From NCBI GenBank assembly GCA_963575745.1, contig CAUYUJ010015714.1, forward strand, positions 131,001 through 195,000: a stretch of DNA of 64,000 nt, in the 5' to 3' direction. Both the position numbers and the translations under genes were made by a program. Source of the DNA: Prorocentrum cordatum (Eukaryota > Sar > Dinophyceae > Prorocentrales > Prorocentraceae). The notes under the pieces are model-generated. The model saw only the letters and a list, made by a program, of their open reading frames with translations, was not told where the DNA came from and made no database searches. This document shows positions 60,726 to 64,000 of the stretch, one piece after another. Numbering within the stretch: position 1 is the stretch's first letter; the number at the start of each line of letters is the position of its first letter.

Positions 60726-60865
60726 GTCAATCTACACATGCACATACGTATGCATACACACATCCATGCACACATGTACACAGACATGTACATATGCACC
60801 TTGCTACATCTAAGCCAAGGTGCACATACTGCTGAGTTGAACGAAGGTGATACATAAGATAACGT

Positions 60866-60915
60866 GGAGGAGGAGGAGGAGGAGGAGGAGGAGGAGGAGG
60901 AGGAGGAGGAGGTGG
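60866..60915 (+). repeat. (GAG)n tract, left arm of a GAG/CTC pair
   Basis: Pure GAG triplets; complementary to the CTC tract at 61066-61118, 150 bp away. Confidence 0.92.
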
Positions 60916-60934
60916 GGAACTGAGGAGATAGAGT

Positions 60935-61065
60935 ATGAGTGCTGAGGAGAAGGAGGTGACCACTCTCGGACGCCGTCCCGAACAACTACTGGAGCTGCGC
61001 CCAGCTACGGCCACGAGACCCCCCCCAAGATGGTTCGAACGACGAAGAACAATCAACTTTGAAGC
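60935..61065 (+). CDS. exon-like ORF between GAG and CTC tracts
   Basis: ATG at 60935: MSAEEKEVTTLGRRPEQLLE, then LRPATATRPPPRWFERRRTI and NFEA before the CTC tract becomes poly-Pro. Charged and non-repetitive. The other strand is also open. No donor is visible before the tract. No family recognised. Confidence 0.3.
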
Positions 61066-61118
61066 ATCTCCTCCTCCTCCTCCTCCTCCTCCTCCTCCTC
61101 CTCCTCCTCCTCCTCCTC
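61066..61118 (+). repeat. (CTC)n tract, right arm
   Basis: Pure CTC triplets; see 60866. Confidence 0.92.
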
Positions 61119-61435
61119 TCGGTGGCCTGACTGCCGAGGGAGGGGCCGGTGCTCTGCCACTGCGGGCTCGGTGTTAGTCGGGCGGGCGGAACCTCGACCC
61201 CTGGCGCTCGGCTGCAGCACTCATCAGAGCGGAGCATGCGGGGAGCCACGTCCTGGTCCCCGAGCAGCAGCGTCCCGAGCTCGTCCCAGTCTCCCCCCCG
61301 CCCCCCCCCCCCCACGTCGTGTCCTTCTCGCGGCGCGGAGCCCTGAAGGTCTCGGCCCATTCCTCGGGACCAGCTTTTCATCCCGTGCGGCTCCTCGACG
61401 GCCCGGGGGCCCGCCGGGGGCCGAGCGCGGCCGAA
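61119..61435. other. no secure gene; diverged family A remnant at 61310-61420
   Basis: gtcggcccattcctcgggac, cagcttttcatcc and ctcgacggcccgggggc follow the block order of family A. The rest is GC-rich spacer. Confidence 0.4.
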
Positions 61436-61685
61436 GACCGTCGCCGCGCTGCTGCTCCAGGGCGCGACGGGGGCTCGGAGCTGGCGGCCGGAGGCTCGGG
61501 CCCTGCAGGCTCCCTGTCCGTGTGGGCGAGCCACGGCCACGTCCGGGCGCAGCGGCGCGGAGGCCTCCCCACGGCGCGAGGGCGTCCGGGCCTCCCGCCT
61601 CTCTGTCCGCCGCGCGGCCCTCGCCCTGCGCCTCCCCAGACGTGCGGCGTCGTGCTGTTCTCGATGCGGCGGGGGCGTTGGACAG
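61436..61685 (+). CDS. exon of a two-exon 3' gene end, unknown protein
   Basis: One + frame reads TVAALLLQGATGARSWRPEA, RALQAPCPCGRATATSGRSG, AEASPRREGVRASRLSVRRA and ALALRLPRRAASCCSRCGGG, VGQ, ending CAG before GTGTGATC, phase 0. Third positions are almost all G or C in this frame. The next exon (61922) starts in phase 0 with DCAQEASDPWEFLS and a stop. The 5' limit is not known; an AG at about 61434 is the nearest acceptor. Arg/Ala/Cys-rich, family not recognised. Confidence 0.42.
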
Positions 61686-61921
61686 GTGTGATCACACAGA
61701 CTGTGATGAAAGAAACAAGTGTGATACAAACAGCAGTGGTAAAACGAGATGTGATAGAAAAGCAAGTGCGATAACATAACATTTGTGATTGCAAAACGCT
61801 TGTACATGATTTGTCACAGCTTTTTTATCACGGTGCTTTTTCACACTTGTTCTTTTATCACATTTGTTTGTTTATCACACTTGATTTGTATCACACGTGT
61901 TGTTATCACACTTGTTCGGAG
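61686..61921 (+). other. predicted intron formed by an AT-rich inverted repeat
   Basis: GTGTGATCACAC...TTCGGAG, 236 nt. The left half consists of 17-20 bp units with aagtgtgata or gatgtgataga, the right half of their complements (tatcacactt, tttatcaca). The halves could pair into a long stem. Much lower GC than the flanking exons. Confidence 0.5.
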
Positions 61922-61966
61922 GACTGTGCCCAGGAGGCTTCAGACCCTTGGGAATTCCTTTCCTGA
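61922..61966 (+). CDS. terminal exon joined to 61436-61685
   Basis: gac tgt gcc cag and following codons give DCAQEASDPWEFLS and a TGA at 61964-61966, in the phase left by the previous exon. Short, but the acidic composition is natural for a C-terminus. Other frames are open here too. Confidence 0.38.
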   Translation, partial: DCAQEASDPWEFLS

Positions 61967-62276
61967 GGAGGGCGGCGGTGACACCCACGGCCAGTCCACG
62001 ACTGGAGCTCCAGCGGCTTCCAGACCTCCTCATCCATTGCCCTCGCCGTACAGACCCAGGGAGTCCCGCTTCTCTCCCCAGGGGTTCTGCAGCCCGGGCC
62101 GCTGCTTGACGGGCCCCGGGGCAGGGCGAGGGCCCGCAAGGGCCGAACTCGACGTGGAGCCTCCGCCTCGATTTTCTTTCAGCGCATCGGCTCGGCGTCA
62201 CACCAACATACCAATGCTATATGTGCGTTGCCCCCCCCAGGGGCGACGCGCGCACCGAGAAATCTGGTAGCGTGTG
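61967..62276. other. no secure gene
   Basis: About 310 bp of GC-rich DNA. The stretch 62100-62140 (gcttgacgggccccggggca) resembles the middle of family A. Open frames on both strands. Confidence 0.35.
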
Positions 62277-62616
62277 TGTCGTGGCGGGCGCCTTCTGGCC
62301 ACGCCGCTCGGGAAGCGATGTACGACGAGATGGGCATATCATGGAATCGGGTCGGACGCGCACCTCCAAGGAGGACGTACAGTGCTAGTATGTCCTCGTG
62401 CGTCCCGTTGGCTGCCCGGGCCCGAGGACCTCCGCGCCACGGGCGACGTGCTGCTGGGCCTCGTGGAGGGGCCGGGGAGGCTGCGGGCACTGCTGCGCTC
62501 GACGGCGGCCCCCCGCCCTTCGCCGCCTGCTCGCCGCCCTCTCGCCAGCGGGCGCCGTTCGTCGACGCCACCGCCGCTCGGCAGCGACGGGCGGGGTTCG
62601 GAGTTCGGAGTTCGAG
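62277..62616 (+). CDS. exon of a two-exon 3' gene end, unknown protein
   Basis: The + frame contains LVCPRASRWLPGPEDLRATG, DVLLGLVEGPGRLRALLRST and AAPRPSPPARRPLASGRRSS, then Ser/Gly/Arg-rich sequence, ending one base into a codon at 62616 before GTTTTCG. The central part (62390-62510) has near-perfect G/C third positions and a Leu-rich helical pattern; the first part is less certain and the true acceptor is unknown. Joins in phase to 62795. No family recognised. Confidence 0.42.
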
Positions 62617-62794
62617 GTTTTCGTACGTTCTGATGGACCTGTTTTCCACCACCACCACCATAAGTTGGAGGGGGAAAGGAGGTGGAGGATGAGGAGGGGG
62701 ACGAAGAGGAGGAGGAGGAGGAGGAGGAGGAGGAGGAGGAGGAGGAGGACCCCCTCCCCCTCCTACTGATGGTGGTGGTGGTGGTGGAAAACAG
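62617..62794 (+). other. predicted intron formed by an inverted repeat around a GAG tract
   Basis: 178 nt, GTTTTCG...GGAAAACAG. Left arm cctgttttccaccaccacca (62638-62657), right arm tggtggtggtggtggaaaac then agg (62773-62796), with (GAG)n between. The arms are exact complements over more than 20 bp. Confidence 0.55.
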
Positions 62795-62931
62795 GCCTAC
62801 CACGTTCTCGTCGGTCCCCACCAGCCCTGGAGTGCGTTCCAGCAGCTGTGCCTCGCCGAGAGGCCTTCCTGGGGTGCCCGGAGCGCCCCGAACGGCGGCC
62901 GCAGAGCCGAGTTATGCCCCGAGAGCCATGA
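62795..62931 (+). CDS. terminal exon joined to 62277-62616
   Basis: After GGAAAACAG the frame set by the previous exon gives Gly, then LPRSRRSPPALECVPAAVPR, REAFLGCPERPERRPQSRVM and PREP, TGA at 62929-62931. The part PAAVPRREAFLGCPERPERR is clearly related to an open frame at 32615-32700 (PAATSPRAFRGCPDRPERPP), so the segment is either part of a small protein family or a repeat read in the same frame. Arg/Pro-rich C-terminus, function unknown. Confidence 0.42.
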
Positions 62932-63155
62932 GCCAACGACAGGACCGGATTGGCTTGTGAGGGGGGCGCGTCGGCCCCGGTCGCCCATGGATCGCCAATG
63001 GGGGGCCTCAAAGCCAACCCTGTCCGGGAACGCCCGGTTTCGCTGTCAGAGGCTTCTCACCGATCCATCGGCGATGCATCGCCGATTCCAGCTCGATGCT
63101 CCTCCCACCCCCCTTGAGCTGCCCCCCACCCCCCAAGTTCCTCCTCATGCTCGCC
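62932..63155. other. no secure gene; part of repeat shared with 32400-32722
   Basis: Contains ccatcggcgatgcatcgccgattcca (63065-63090), the same block as at 32405-32450. Confidence 0.5.
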
Positions 63156-63187
63156 GACGGCGGCGGCGGCAGCGGCGACGGCGACGA

Positions 63188-63224
<37 letters not shown>

Positions 63225-63274
63225 AACGGTGACGGCGACGACGGCGACGGCGACGACGGCGACGGCGACGACGG

Positions 63275-63306
<32 letters not shown>

Positions 63307-63328
63307 ACGACGACGACGTCGACGACGA
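63156..63328 (+). repeat. (GGCGAC)n / (GAC)n tract
   Basis: Hexanucleotide ggcgac units merging into GAC triplets, about 170 bp. Confidence 0.93.
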
Positions 63329-63764
63329 CGGTCCTCGATTTTCGGTTTCTGCTTGTTCTTGCGGGTGATCCGGGCGGATGGTAATGGGGGGTGATTTAAG
63401 TTTGGGCCCGAAGGGGCCCTGAAAGTCCTGAAAGGGCTCTCGCATGGGGCCTCAAGAGGCCCTGAGGGGCCTGGGCCCCTTTTGGGGCCCTTGCTCAACT
63501 CATCTCGGGCCAGCCCCCACGCGAGGTGTCCGGCGAGGGGCGCGACCTACGACGACGAGGCACCCTGGCGAGTTTCTGGAACGCACGGCAGCGAATCATC
63601 CGCTCGGAATCGCTCCCTGGCTCCAAGGGCCGAGAGACGGGTTTTGAGTGGGTTTTTCGAGCGACGTCGGCGGCGGCTTCGCAGCGACCGGCCACCGACC
63701 CGTTGTCTTTGACCGTGCTCGTGCAGCCCCAGAGGGGCGGGAGGTCTTCTCAGAGGCCCCCCAC
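63329..63764. other. probable intron or flank of the - strand exon at 63765
   Basis: Contains ccctgaaagtcctgaaagggctc and short GGCCCC-rich repeats. On the - strand it follows a donor GTGGGGGG at 63764. The next - strand exon could not be identified. Confidence 0.35.
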
Positions 63765-63907
63765 CAGAAGCATTGATTTGTTCAATCCTGGCATTTTGCT
63801 TCTCGGCCTCCTGGTTCTTCCTTCCGAGTACGGGACCATCAGACATGGAGATAGGACGATACTTGCCCTCGGGGGAAGGGGTCGACAAGATTTCGTGGGC
63901 CCGCGGA
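63765..63907 (-). CDS. internal exon, 47 complete codons, unknown protein
   Basis: On the - strand TTTGCTTCAG precedes one base and then PRAHEILSTPSPEGKYRPIS, MSDGPVLGRKNQEAEKQNAR, IEQINAS, one base, and GTGGGG. The length (143 nt) fits 1 + 47 codons + 1. Composition is that of a genuine protein: a Pro/Ser start, a short turn motif, then a charged helix (QEAEKQNARIEQIN) of coiled-coil type. A good acceptor and donor frame it. The gene would continue beyond the right end of the window upstream and below 63764 downstream. No family recognised. Confidence 0.6.
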
Positions 63908-64000
63908 CTGAAGCAAATAGTCCGCCAATGTCTGGACCCCCCCCAGACCAGCCCATTCTGCGCGCCGCTCTGGGGAGGGCGCGTGGGCCCGCATCTCGGG
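63908..64000. other. window edge, no feature recognised
   Basis: Remaining 93 bp; presumably intron of the - strand gene. Nothing further can be seen. Confidence 0.3.

Overview
The window reads as nuclear DNA of a dinoflagellate. The decisive evidence is at 33656-33677, where the sequence matches the 22-nt dinoflagellate spliced leader (core GTAGCCATTTTGGCTCAAG). A second, 3'-terminal leader fragment follows directly at 33678-33692, and the best gene of the window, an intronless 422-codon multi-pass membrane protein (33731-34999), lies just downstream. That is the layout of a trans-spliced mRNA that was reverse-transcribed and reinserted, a process known in dinoflagellates. High GC, very low gene density and abundant simple repeats agree with this. 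I cannot name a species; Prorocentrum or a relative would fit, but that is inference.

Coding content is sparse and sits in small islands. On the + strand, exons can be joined with GT-AG borders and matching phase at 12093-12525 (two exons, terminal), 50277-53903 (four exons), 61436-61966 (two exons, terminal) and 62277-62931 (two exons, terminal). On the - strand there are coding segments at 63765-63907, 56795-57920 and 55800-56144. Two islands look broken by in-frame stops or single-base shifts (5610-6205 and 20634-21904). Several single exon-like pieces are listed at low confidence. None of the proteins belongs to a family I recognise, so no functions are assigned beyond visible membrane segments, low-complexity linkers and acidic tails.

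Most of the remainder is repeat. From 0 to 5.6 kb there are tandem arrays (73 bp, about 100 bp) and a GAT array. From 7 to 16 kb there are microsatellites, a GAC tract plus G-rich array, and two related copies of a composite repeat (about 8.3-11 kb and 14.4-16 kb). From 22 to 32 kb there are several interspersed families, including two groups with terminal inverted repeats. From 35 to 39 kb there are 365-bp and 150/450-bp tandem arrays and an ATAGCCCT array. From 43.1 to 47.3 kb there is a 4.2-kb GAT/GGT array with a higher-order repeat of about 1 kb. From 47.6 to 48.9 kb there are two AAGCT-based satellites, and GAT, GATC, TACA and GAG/CTC arrays lie further on.

The recurring theme is the link between repeats and introns. 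Introns that can be placed by phase are largely microsatellite (CCT or GAG), and three other stretches are inverted repeats that begin with GT and end with AG. One candidate intron is bounded by an 11-bp direct repeat. All intron calls are inferred from sequence alone; RNA evidence is lacking.
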